Assembly: GCF_014698505.1 (NCBI RefSeq)
Contig: NZ_JACJTD010000026.1
Coordinates: 1-64,000 of the forward strand
DNA length: 64,000 bases
Direction of reading: 5' to 3'
Origin: Nostoc foliaceum FACHB-393
Lineage (GTDB): Bacteria > Cyanobacteriota > Cyanobacteriia > Cyanobacteriales > Nostocaceae
Shown here: piece by piece, positions 1 through 8,546 of the stretch
Layout: each line of letters starts with the position of its first letter
How positions within the stretch are numbered: the stretch's first letter is position 1
Notes under the pieces: generated by a model
The model's input: only the letters and a program-made list of their open reading frames with translations
Databases searched by the model: none
What the model was told of the DNA's origin: nothing
Translations under genes and position numbers: made by a program

Positions 1-70
1 TCTCCTTAAGAGCCTGCTGTAGCTGAGTAATTTGTTCCGAAGTTAAAAAGTTTTTGGCTGGTGGTGGCAT
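1..70 (-). CDS. Transposase-like protein, N-terminal fragment cut by window edge
   Basis: An ATG at 70 on the minus strand opens a frame that runs off the window after 23 codons (MPPPAKNFLTSEQITQLQQA and onward). The lysine/proline start followed by an LTSEQ helix resembles the beginning of the helix-turn-helix protein of IS630-type elements in cyanobacteria. Only the first helix is visible, so this is a weak call. It is divergent from mfd with about 190 bases between them. Confidence 0.35.
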   Translation of the reverse strand, partial: MPPPAKNFLTSEQITQLQQALKE

Positions 71-260
71 AGTTAATTTCAATCTATTCTGCATTTATAT
101 TATGCAGCTTAAATGCCGATTAGCTTACAAGCACCTTATATTAGAGGACGCAAATTATCTTAAGTCCAGAGGATTGGTTCGCGATAGCTGGTCGCGAACC
201 AATCCCCTTTTCCACATCCCGTGAAAAGTCAGACAAAGACTCCCACCGCTAGTAGTACTT

Positions 261-3200
261 ATGTCATTTTCTTCTATTGTGCGTGCCTTAGCGCGATCGC
301 CGCTCACCACTGAATTTATTTCTAAGCTAAACCGACAACAAGAATTGCGGTTAAATGGCATTCCTCGACTACCCAAGGGTTTGGTGGCTTCGGCTTTGGC
401 GCAGTCTCAGGGCAAGGATTTGTTTGTGGTTTGCGCCACTCTGGAAGAAGCTGGACGCGTTTATGCACAACTGGAGGCAATGGGATGGCAAACAGTACAT
501 TTTTACCCCACCTCCGAGGCTTCTCCTTACGAACCTTTTGACCCGGAAACTGAGATGAGTTGGGGGCAAATGCAAGTACTGGCAGATTTGGTGACAGGGG
601 ATAGGGAACAGGGAACAGGGGACAGAGAAATGAGCAACACTCTCCCCAATCCCGGAATTAAGCGAACTTTGGCAATTGTGGCTACTCAAGGGGCGTTACA
701 ACCTCATTTGCCTCCACCAGAAGCTTTTGGGCAATTCTGTCTTACATTGAAGCGGGGGATGGAATTAGACCTGAATAGCTTCAGTGAGAAAATAACTATT
801 CTGGGATACGAACGAGTACCTCTGGTGGAAACAGAAGGACAGTGGAGCCGGCGGGGCGATATTGTTGATGTGTACCCAGTCTCATCTGAGTTTCCAGTCC
901 GCCTGGAATGGTTTGGCGATGAAATCGAGCAAATGCGGGAATTTGACCCAGCAACCCAACGTTCCGCCCTCGACAAAGTTGATCAGTTAATTCTTACCCC
1001 CACTAGCTTTGCTCCCATCGTCATGGGGGCACTGAAGAATAGTTCTGAGTTGCGAGTTATGAGTGATAAGTTAAATTCTGACTCAGAACTTAGCACTGAG
1101 AACTCATCACTCTTGGAGGGTAGTCGTCGCTTTTTGGGGTTGGCTTTCGAGCAACCAGCGTCCCTGCTAAACTATTTATCAGAAAATACCCTGATTGCCA
1201 TTGATGAGCCAGAACAGTGTCATGCTCATAGCGATCGCTGGGTAGAAAATGCAGAGGAACAGTGGAGACTGGGGACTGGCGAAGAATTAAACCTGCCAAA
1301 AATTCATCGGTCGTTTGATCAGTGTCTGGCTGACGTTGCAAAATTTAAAACATTATATTTTTCGGAACTGGCAGAGGAAAATGATGGGATCAATCTTGCC
1401 AGCCGACCTGTTCCAGTCACACCGCACCAGTTTGCTAAACTAGCTGAAACCATCCGCCAAGAACGCGATCGCAATTTCTCTATTTGGCTGCTTTCTGCTC
1501 AACCTTCACGTTCTGTCTCTCTATTGCAAGAACATGATTGTCCGGCTCAGTTTATCCCCAATCCCCGCGACTACCAAGCGATAGATAAGCTCCAAATTAA
1601 CCATACTCCCATAGCCCTAAAATATTCTGGTCTTGCCGAACTAGAAGGTTTTATTCTGCCTACATACCGATTAGTAATAGTTACAGATCGGGAATTTTTT
1701 GGGCAGCATTCCTTGGCGACTCCCGGCTATATCCGTAAGCGCCACAAAGCTACTTCTAAGCAAGTTGATCCCAATAAGCTGCGTCCAGGCGATTATGTGG
1801 TTCACAGAAATCATGGTGTTGGCAAATTTGTCAAGCTGGAAAGTTTGACGATTAATAACGAAACTCGTGATTATTTGGTAGTTCAGTATGCTGATGGGTT
1901 ACTCAGAGTTGCAGCCGATCAAGTAGGTGCTTTATCTCGGTTCCGCGCCGCAGGTGACAAAGCACCGGAACTCAACAGGATGACCGGGAAAGCTTGGGAA
2001 AATACCAAGAATAAAGTCCGTAAAGCCATCAAAAAATTGGCGGTGGACTTGTTGAAACTGTATGCAGCGCGATCGCAACAACAAGGTTTTAGCTTCCCAG
2101 GTGATATGCCTTGGCAAGAGGAACTGGAAGATTCTTTCCCCTATCAACCCACAACGGATCAGCTGAAAGCTGTACAAGATGTGAAACGAGACATGGAAAG
2201 CGAGCGCCCAATGGATCGCTTAGTTTGTGGCGATGTCGGTTTCGGTAAGACGGAAGTGGCGATTCGTGCTGTTTTTAAAGCAGTCACCGCCGGTAAACAA
2301 GTGGCACTCCTTGCGCCAACTACTATTTTAACACAGCAGCATTACCATACACTCAAAGAACGTTTTGCACCCTACCCCGTAAATGTCGGTTTACTCAACC
2401 GCTTTCGTTCTGCTGAAGAACGCCGTGATATTCAAAAGCGGTTGGCAACGGGTGAATTAGATGTAGTGGTTGGTACGCACCAAATTTTAGGAAAAGGTGT
2501 ATCATTCAAGGACTTAGGACTGTTGGTGGTGGATGAAGAACAGCGATTTGGGGTAAACCAAAAAGAGAAAATTAAAAGCTTGAAAACTCAAGTGGACGTG
2601 CTAACCCTCTCCGCCACACCCATTCCCCGGACTTTGTATATGTCTTTGTCGGGAATTCGGGAAATGAGTTTGATTACCACGCCACCCCCAACCAGACGAC
2701 CGATTAAAACCCATCTATCACCAATAAATTCCGAAAGTATCCGCACTGCAATTCGTCAAGAATTAGATAGAGGTGGACAGGTTTTTTATGTAGTTCCGCG
2801 AGTGGACGGAATTGAAGAGACAACAGCCAATTTACGAGAAGTTTTACCGGGAGCTAGATTTGCGATCGCTCACGGTCAAATGGATGAAAGCGAGTTAGAA
2901 TCAACCATGCTCACCTTCAGTAATGGTGACGCAGACATCCTTGTTTGTACGACAATTATTGAATCTGGCTTAGATATTCCGCGAGTCAACACGATTTTGA
3001 TTGAAGATGCTCACCGCTTTGGATTGGCACAGTTATATCAATTACGCGGTCGTGTGGGACGTGCAGGTATCCAAGCTCATGCTTGGTTATTTTATCCGAA
3101 GCAACGGCAATTATCTGATGCGGCACGGCAACGATTACGAGCAATTCAGGAATTTACTCAGCTAGGTTCTGGATATCAGCTAGCGATGCGCGACATGGAA

Positions 3201-3794
3201 ATTAGAGGTGTAGGTAACTTGCTAGGTGCAGAACAATCTGGTCAAATGAATGCCATCGGTTTTGATTTATACATGGAAATGCTGGAAGAAGCAATACGGG
3301 AAATCCGAGGACAAGAAATACCGAAAGTGGAGGATACGCAGATTGACCTCAACCTGACAGCATTTATCCCAGCAGATTACATTACCGATTTGGATCAAAA
3401 GATGAGTGCATACCGGGCGGTGGCGACAGCTAAATCTAAATCAGAATTAAAGCAGATTGCTGCCGAGTGGAGCGATCGCTATGGTACTTTACCAGTGTCT
3501 GCAAATCAACTTCTGCGAGTCATGGAACTCAAACAGCTAGCGAAAAAACTCGGATTTAGCCGGATTAAACCAGAAAACAAGCAGCACGTCGTTTTAGAAA
3601 CACCAATGGAAGAACCAGCTTGGAATTTGTTAGCAGCGAATTTACCCGACAATCTCAAAACGCGCTTTGTATATTCTCCTGGTAAAGTTACAGTGCGCGG
3701 GTTAGGAGTTTTTAAAGCAGATCAACAATTGCAGAATTTGATTGATGCTTTCGGGAGAATGCAAGGTGCGATTCCAGAGGCGGCTGTTGTTTAA
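261..3794 (+). CDS. mfd: Transcription-repair coupling factor Mfd
   Basis: Mfd pushes stalled RNA polymerase off DNA and recruits UvrA for transcription-coupled excision repair. The 1177-residue length is normal. The UvrB-homologous N-terminus is followed by the CarD-like polymerase-interaction domain (LRPGDYVVHRNHGVGKF near 507), Walker A DVGFGKTEVA near 655, a DEEQRFG box near 757, the helicase motif GRVGRAG and a C-terminal TRCF domain. Two low-complexity stretches interrupt the N-terminal part: residues about 111-130, encoded by a gggaacagg-type repeat, and about 257-285, encoded by serine-rich repeat DNA. Both stay in frame and look like absorbed intergenic repeats. No Shine-Dalgarno site is obvious before the ATG; the gene stands alone. 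Confidence 0.97.
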   Translation: MSFSSIVRALARSPLTTEFISKLNRQQELRLNGIPRLPKGLVASALAQSQGKDLFVVCATLEEAGRVYAQLEAMGWQTVHFYPTSEASPYEPFDPETEMSWGQMQVLADLVTGDREQGTGDREMSNTLPNPGIKRTLAIVATQGALQPHLPPPEAFGQFCLTLKRGMELDLNSFSEKITILGYERVPLVETEGQWSRRGDIVDVYPVSSEFPVRLEWFGDEIEQMREFDPATQRSALDKVDQLILTPTSFAPIVMGALKNSSELRVMSDKLNSDSELSTENSSLLEGSRRFLGLAFEQPASLLNYLSENTLIAIDEPEQCHAHSDRWVENAEEQWRLGTGEELNLPKIHRSFDQCLADVAKFKTLYFSELAEENDGINLASRPVPVTPHQFAKLAETIRQERDRNFSIWLLSAQPSRSVSLLQEHDCPAQFIPNPRDYQAIDKLQINHTPIALKYSGLAELEGFILPTYRLVIVTDREFFGQHSLATPGYIRKRHKATSKQVDPNKLRPGDYVVHRNHGVGKFVKLESLTINNETRDYLVVQYADGLLRVAADQVGALSRFRAAGDKAPELNRMTGKAWENTKNKVRKAIKKLAVDLLKLYAARSQQQGFSFPGDMPWQEELEDSFPYQPTTDQLKAVQDVKRDMESERPMDRLVCGDVGFGKTEVAIRAVFKAVTAGKQVALLAPTTILTQQHYHTLKERFAPYPVNVGLLNRFRSAEERRDIQKRLATGELDVVVGTHQILGKGVSFKDLGLLVVDEEQRFGVNQKEKIKSLKTQVDVLTLSATPIPRTLYMSLSGIREMSLITTPPPTRRPIKTHLSPINSESIRTAIRQELDRGGQVFYVVPRVDGIEETTANLREVLPGARFAIAHGQMDESELESTMLTFSNGDADILVCTTIIESGLDIPRVNTILIEDAHRFGLAQLYQLRGRVGRAGIQAHAWLFYPKQRQLSDAARQRLRAIQEFTQLGSGYQLAMRDMEIRGVGNLLGAEQSGQMNAIGFDLYMEMLEEAIREIRGQEIPKVEDTQIDLNLTAFIPADYITDLDQKMSAYRAVATAKSKSELKQIAAEWSDRYGTLPVSANQLLRVMELKQLAKKLGFSRIKPENKQHVVLETPMEEPAWNLLAANLPDNLKTRFVYSPGKVTVRGLGVFKADQQLQNLIDAFGRMQGAIPEAAVV

Positions 3795-3827
3795 TCAAAA
3801 GCAATCAGCATTATTAATTAGGATTAC

Positions 3828-3882
3828 AGGCGATCGCTCTCGGAAAGAAGTCTGCGTAGGCGTAGCTCGTCGCATACATTGC
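3828..3882. repeat. Short repetitive DNA of Nostoc type
   Basis: Between the convergent ends of mfd and the GNAT gene lies a HIP1 site followed by a gcgtaggcgtagctcgtcgc-type short repeat. The same motif family recurs at 4957, 21696 and 50253. It appears non-coding. Confidence 0.5.
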
Positions 3883-3970
3883 CTTTTGTAAACCTGATTT
3901 TTCACAGGATATGGAAAAGGGGGGATAAGGTAAGCTGCTATATCTGTGTTTAAGCCAATATTGTTCAAGC

Positions 3971-4837
3971 CTAAGTATCTTCAAATAACACTAAACCATA
4001 CTTCTCGCCAGTAGGTAAAAACCCGATTCCTCGATAAACGGCTTGGGCTGATTGGTTATTATGACCTGTAAACAAGATAGCGCGTTCTACTCCTTGCGAT
4101 CGCGCATCTAGCAACGAGCCTGCTACCACACTTTTGGCGTAGCCTTTACCCCGCAGGGCTGGCGGTGTCCACACTCCACCAATTTGCACAATATCAGGCA
4201 GGCTGGCATTAAAGGCAGAGTAAGAAACTGGAGTATCTCCTGCTAGCAAAACCCAATGCATAGCCATAGCTTGACGTGCTTCAATTACGACACGGTAAGC
4301 TGGACGCAAACTGAGAGTATCTGTTTGTCCTAAAGTTTCCACATTATAAGCAGCGCACCACTCGGTGAGTAATTCCAACTCTTCTGGATGTGGTAAACGA
4401 CACTGCAACTTGGCCGCTGCTAAGGCTTGAGGTATTTGCAAGTCTCGCAGTGCCAGAGAAAACAATATCTCAGGCTCATTAAGCTGAGTTGGTCGGTTGC
4501 TAAGTCCCAAAATGCTTTTTGTCGCTTCAACTTGTGCTGCTGGCCCACTAATTCCAGAGATGACACGCCCTGATTGTGCCACAACTGCTTGCACCACCTC
4601 TGGCAAATGTACAGGGGCTTGGACTATTACCATGCCATTCCAAAAGTGGGCTGCAACTGCCACTATAGTTTCATCTATGTATGCCGCTACATAAGTTCCT
4701 TGAAATCTTGCGCCTTCATCAAGCAGTCCCGCAGTTCGCCAATTAGAGCGCAAAAACATAGAAGTATCGGTGTGTTGCAAGAGAAATGCTTCTAGCGATA
4801 CTTCATCTCCAGGTTGCAGGGTTCTCAAAGTAGGCAC
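3971..4837 (-). CDS. GNAT family N-acetyltransferase
   Basis: Probable acetyl-CoA dependent N-acetyltransferase of unknown substrate. The C-terminal half carries the GNAT core: a beta4 strand IVQIGGVWTPPALRGKGYAK with the acetyl-CoA loop (RGKGYA) and the later NNQSAQAVYRGIGF motif. I prefer the GTG at 4837 because AGGAG sits six bases before it; a TTG seven codons upstream (4858) is also open. The first 140 residues are a second, degenerate GNAT-like half. Convergent with mfd. Confidence 0.8.
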   Translation of the reverse strand: MPTLRTLQPGDEVSLEAFLLQHTDTSMFLRSNWRTAGLLDEGARFQGTYVAAYIDETIVAVAAHFWNGMVIVQAPVHLPEVVQAVVAQSGRVISGISGPAAQVEATKSILGLSNRPTQLNEPEILFSLALRDLQIPQALAAAKLQCRLPHPEELELLTEWCAAYNVETLGQTDTLSLRPAYRVVIEARQAMAMHWVLLAGDTPVSYSAFNASLPDIVQIGGVWTPPALRGKGYAKSVVAGSLLDARSQGVERAILFTGHNNQSAQAVYRGIGFLPTGEKYGLVLFEDT

Positions 4838-4956
4838 AAAAAACTCCTGAGTGTCCAATTCAGTTTACCGAATAAGCGGTTTTGGTAATAGTACCAATGC
4901 CACTTGTAAAGCTGGTTATACCTAGAATAACCGCAGCGATGTTTGGTGACAAACAA

Positions 4957-5036
4957 CTTCTCTAAGTTCCCTGCGGGACGCTTACGCGCAGTTTCCCTGG
5001 AGGGGTACGCGCAGCGTGCCGCAGACAGACACTTTG
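4957..5036. repeat. Short repetitive DNA (ccctgcgggacgcttacgcg type)
   Basis: A block of ccctgcgggacgc / cctggaggggtacgc / gcagcgtgccgc-like units, typical of repeats scattered through Nostoc genomes. It can be read as protein on the minus strand but has no coding character. It is part of a 620-base gap (4838-5459) whose only other recognisable content is the structured repeat at 5184. Confidence 0.5.
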
Positions 5037-5183
5037 CGAATGCTTCTATACCAAAAGTACCCTTGAGTGTACTATTCACTGACCAATTGTATATTCCATG
5101 CTAAAAAGTGAATGATCGATACAAGCAGCAACTAAGCAAAAACAAAGTGGTTGAGTATCTTGACAAATTTCCTCAAACTATTT

Positions 5184-5336
5184 CACCAAGGCGGCGGGAA
5201 GTCCACTTGCTTTTTAGGGTGTCCGGGATAGCCGCCCTGCCGCCGTTAACTGTTGACTGATGACTGTTAACCGTCAACCGTCATCAGTATGCACGTGTTA
5301 TCCCATCTCCTTTTAGGGGCGGGATGAGCTTAAAAA
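5184..5336 (+). repeat. Structured dispersed repeat, copy 1
   Basis: This about 150-base segment has a second copy at 58179-58342 in the same orientation. Shared blocks are CACCAAGGCRGCGGGAAGYC, GGGTGTCCGGGATAGCCGCC, CAGTATGCACGTGTTATC and a CCTTTTAGGGG hairpin followed by GAGCTTAAAAAT. GGCGGCGGG can pair with CCCTGCCGCC, and the middle is a variable stem made of tgacgg/ccgtca-type repeats. The pattern of conserved loops with a variable stem suggests an RNA. It lies about 125 bases before the next coding start. A HEARO/omega-RNA identity is possible but unproven. Confidence 0.55.
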
Positions 5337-5459
5337 TATTCACTAGTACACTGTGATGAAAGTTTCCCTACCTTTATCTTTTCAAACTAACTGGATTTGC
5401 GCTTTGCTGTACTAGCCCTATTCAACACTTATAAACTTTAGAAAATAATTGGAGGCAAA

Positions 5460-6890
5460 ATGATTTCTAATCAAAAGATAACTGATAATGATTGGAATTT
5501 AGATGAAAGTAGAACACTTATCCAAGCACTTATAAAAGATTTTTATAAAAACAATCTAAATAGTTTTGTAGATCCAATTAAACAAGAAGGATTGATAGCA
5601 GCCGGAAAAGAAATATCTCAAATAATTATCTTGTTTAATAGACTTCAAAAACTCATCAATAGAAATACACCACAAAAGATTTGGTGGGACAAAATACCGA
5701 GAATAGTTATACCTGACAATCGGGATAAAATTCAAATAGAACTTACTGAACTCTCTAAAGCTTTAATATTTGCAATAGAAGCTCTGCGTGAATCATCATC
5801 GAATATCAATATTGCTCAAGCTATTAGATTTGATGTTGAACAAATTGTTTGCAAATATGAACATCCCCTCACAGGATTTATTATCAATCCATTTCTATCA
5901 GTCCACCGTTCACCATCAACGACAACTAAAGTAATTTTTGGGCTTATCAGTGCCGTTTTTATATATGGAGGAATTACTTCTTCTTCTATCGCAGGACTTT
6001 GGATTTTCTCAGAAATTGTTAATTATTACAACAATAATAATTATAATATCAGCAAAAAATTATTACAAAATGAAATAAAAGAGATTCAAAAGTATACAGA
6101 TAACCGGGTTGAGCAAATCCAAAATAAAGCTGAACAAGATAATCAATCAGAAAAGATAAATTCTACTTCCATAAATGATGGTAGTAAATTGAAACAAAGT
6201 AAAGAAGAAATTAAAGAACTCAGTATAATATCACAAAAAAATACAGAATTTAAGAGTACAGAGCTAACCACACTAAATAGTAATCTTGCTGAATTAAATG
6301 CACAATATAGCAAAAGACAATCTGTGAATGCGAAGTATAATGAATTTCTGCTCCAACTAAGTTTAGCTATTTCGGCAGGAACATTAGGTAGTATTATCAG
6401 TATTTTAATCAGAATTGAAGAATTTCAGAAGAAGAAATATTCTGACCCATTAACTCCATTTCTTGTTGGTGCTTTTAAACCAATGATCGGGGGAGCATTT
6501 GCTGTTTTGTTTTTGGCTTTGATTAACTCTGGAATAATACTAATGTTTATTAATCCAAGTGTCTTTAAGCTAAATCCAACTACCAATCCAGAATCATCTC
6601 AAGACCAACAAAGGTCTCTAATTTTTGTAATAGCATTCGTTGTTGGCTTTAGTGAAAGACTAGCAAAGGATTTTATAGGCAAAGCAGAAGAAATAGCAGG
6701 CGCTAATCGAGAAAACTCTGAATATAAACCAGTTACTAATGAGTTATCAAGCGATGTAGATAGTTTAAATATATTGCAAAAAAAACTAGCTAATAGTGTA
6801 GTCGCGTCAAATACACTGCCAAATCAACTAGATAGTAGTGATTCTCTAAATAGTGCAGATGATTTAAGCTCTAGCAAAGGCGATCGCTAA
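5460..6890 (+). CDS. Membrane protein of unknown function
   Basis: I do not recognise the family of this 476-residue protein. Visible parts are an N-terminal soluble region, a hydrophobic segment near 160-190, a lysine/glutamate/glutamine-rich stretch near 200-290 likely to be coiled coil, and three hydrophobic segments near 297-316, 335-365 and 385-402, followed by a serine/asparagine-rich tail. The ATG has GGAGG seven bases upstream. Base composition is clearly richer in A and T than the neighbours, with many AAT and ATA codons, which may mean later acquisition. It stands alone behind the structured repeat at 5184. Confidence 0.75.
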   Translation: MISNQKITDNDWNLDESRTLIQALIKDFYKNNLNSFVDPIKQEGLIAAGKEISQIIILFNRLQKLINRNTPQKIWWDKIPRIVIPDNRDKIQIELTELSKALIFAIEALRESSSNINIAQAIRFDVEQIVCKYEHPLTGFIINPFLSVHRSPSTTTKVIFGLISAVFIYGGITSSSIAGLWIFSEIVNYYNNNNYNISKKLLQNEIKEIQKYTDNRVEQIQNKAEQDNQSEKINSTSINDGSKLKQSKEEIKELSIISQKNTEFKSTELTTLNSNLAELNAQYSKRQSVNAKYNEFLLQLSLAISAGTLGSIISILIRIEEFQKKKYSDPLTPFLVGAFKPMIGGAFAVLFLALINSGIILMFINPSVFKLNPTTNPESSQDQQRSLIFVIAFVVGFSERLAKDFIGKAEEIAGANRENSEYKPVTNELSSDVDSLNILQKKLANSVVASNTLPNQLDSSDSLNSADDLSSSKGDR

Positions 6891-6913
6891 TCTCCACTAT
6901 TGGTGGGATAGGT

Positions 6914-8311
6914 TTATTGATTTGGCAAAGGTAAGCAGATAGTGAAACAAGTTCTGCCCGGCTGTGACTCAAATGAGAGCGTACCATGATGACGATTTTC
7001 TATAATCCGGCGAACGGTTTCCAAACCGAGTCCTGAACCACGCCCCACTGATTTGGTGGTGAAAAAGGGTTCGAAAATGCGCGTTTGAATTTCAGGTGGA
7101 ATTCCACTGCCAGAATCGATTATGTCAATATGAGCAAAGCGATCGCAATGCCAAGTTGTAATTTCCAGCAATCCCTTACTATTCATTGCATCAATGGCGT
7201 TGTCAATTAAGTTCGTCCACACTTGATTCAGTTCACTGCCGTAGGCAAGGATTTTAGGAAGATGTTGATCGTAATTGCGTTGTATTTGGATGTCGCACTT
7301 AAGTTTATGAACAAACAATCGTAATGTATCTTCTAAACCTTGATGTATATTTACTTCTTGCTGAATGCCTTGATCGAGGTAAGCATAAGACTTCATCGAT
7401 TGCACAAGTTCAGAAATCCTCTCGGCTCCTCGCAAACCATGTTTAATCATCGACATGACTTCAAATGAGAGCGATAGCCAGTGCAATCCGATTTCTCGTA
7501 ATTCGGTCTCATCGTTGCGCCAACGTTCCATCATCTTATCTAGGGTTTCGACCTCAACACCACCTTCCGCTAAAGGTTCCGCTAATTTCCAGGCTTGCTT
7601 TACACCATAGTCTTCTAACCATTCCAGCAACACGGTTTCGCGATCGCTTAGTGTCACCGGATCTAGACGATTATTCAAAATCGCATCATAGCCTTGATCG
7701 CGCAGTCTCAACCAGTCTTGAGTATGGGCTTCCTCAACATTGCGTTGCCCATAAACTAAGTTCATTCGTTGTAGTTCCAGGATGGCGGCCGGCATTTCCC
7801 CTAAGGTACGAACGAGGGCTGAGGCTGGGTTGTTGAGTTCATGAGCTAGACCGGCGGCAAGTGTCCCTAAAGCTGCCATCTTTTCCCGCCCACGAATAAA
7901 GGACTCTAGCCCCCGAAGCCGACGTTCCATAATGCGGAAGACCATCCGTTCAAAATCACGACATTCATGTAGCAGTTTACGGAAGTCCTCTGCCTTAATC
8001 TCATATAGGTTGCAATTTGTCAATGCCCGCATTGTCACAGGTACAGGTTCATCTGTGAGGACTGGAATTTCCCCAAAAAAGGATGGAGCTTCGTGTTGCC
8101 CGATGGGAATTTCAACTCCTTCACTGCGGCGAGTAAGCTTAATTTTACCTTTGACTAAAATAAATAAGCCGCGTCCAGGGTCTCCCTCATGCGTCAACAC
8201 TTCTCCGGTGCGGAGTTCAACTGTTTGAGCGCGATCGCAAGCCCACTCCAATTGCTCTTTAGAAAGCCGTTGAAACGGGTCTAAGTTGATCAATTCTTCA
8301 ATACATAACAT
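6914..8311 (-). CDS. Histidine kinase with N-terminal cyclic-nucleotide-binding-like domain
   Basis: Sensor kinase of 465 residues. A CNB/CRP-type beta-roll fills about residues 10-125 (GEVLTHEGDPGRGLFILVKG, then FFGEIPVL). A short DHp helix carries the phospho-acceptor in LGTLAAGLAHELNNPASALV near 150-165. The HATPase domain follows with N-box NLIDNAIDAM, DSGSGIPPE, and GRGSGLGLETV near the C-terminus. There is no transmembrane segment, so it acts in the cytoplasm. It lies downstream of the REC-oxidoreductase gene on the same strand, so the two probably form a signalling pair, although a small inverted-repeat element now sits between them. Confidence 0.9.
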   Translation of the reverse strand: MLCIEELINLDPFQRLSKEQLEWACDRAQTVELRTGEVLTHEGDPGRGLFILVKGKIKLTRRSEGVEIPIGQHEAPSFFGEIPVLTDEPVPVTMRALTNCNLYEIKAEDFRKLLHECRDFERMVFRIMERRLRGLESFIRGREKMAALGTLAAGLAHELNNPASALVRTLGEMPAAILELQRMNLVYGQRNVEEAHTQDWLRLRDQGYDAILNNRLDPVTLSDRETVLLEWLEDYGVKQAWKLAEPLAEGGVEVETLDKMMERWRNDETELREIGLHWLSLSFEVMSMIKHGLRGAERISELVQSMKSYAYLDQGIQQEVNIHQGLEDTLRLFVHKLKCDIQIQRNYDQHLPKILAYGSELNQVWTNLIDNAIDAMNSKGLLEITTWHCDRFAHIDIIDSGSGIPPEIQTRIFEPFFTTKSVGRGSGLGLETVRRIIENRHHGTLSFESQPGRTCFTICLPLPNQ

Positions 8312-8333
8312 TCATGAACCTCCTTGAGAGGGC

Positions 8334-8486
8334 CTACCGTGTACACACAAGTTTTTTAAAGTTGCTGTGTAACGTAGGGTGGGTTAATTTTTGCAGGTTG
8401 ATGCAACTAAGGTGCGGGTCGATGCAACTAAGATGCGGGTCGATGCAACTAAGATGCGGGTCAAGAGACTTGTGTGTACGCCGTAG
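8334..8486. mobile_element. MITE-like element, 153 bp, with 10-bp target duplication
   Basis: Imperfect terminal inverted repeats (left CTACCGTGTACACACAAGT, right ACTTGTGTGTACGCCGTAG, 17 of 19 pairing) bound a 153-bp non-coding segment. The identical decamer TTGAGAGGGC flanks both sides (8324-8333 and 8487-8496), as a target-site duplication would. The size and 10-bp duplication fit mobilisation in trans by an IS4-type transposase; that part is inference. Single copies of the same end motif occur at 23102 and 25894. Confidence 0.85.
8400..8462. repeat. Three 21-bp tandem repeats inside the MITE-like element
   Basis: Three consecutive 21-bp units of the form gatgcaactaagRtgcgggt plus c, differing at one base. 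The joint motif GTCGATGCAA and the 21-bp period also characterise the array at 53990. Confidence 0.85.
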
Positions 8487-8546
8487 TTGAGAGGGCAGGG
8501 AGGGGTTGCAGATTTTACTTAAACAGCTTGGTATTCACCGCTTCAC

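Noticed and set aside
4825..5079. Minus-strand frame of 84 codons upstream of the GNAT gene
   Set aside because: Most of it is encoded by short repetitive DNA; no ribosome site.
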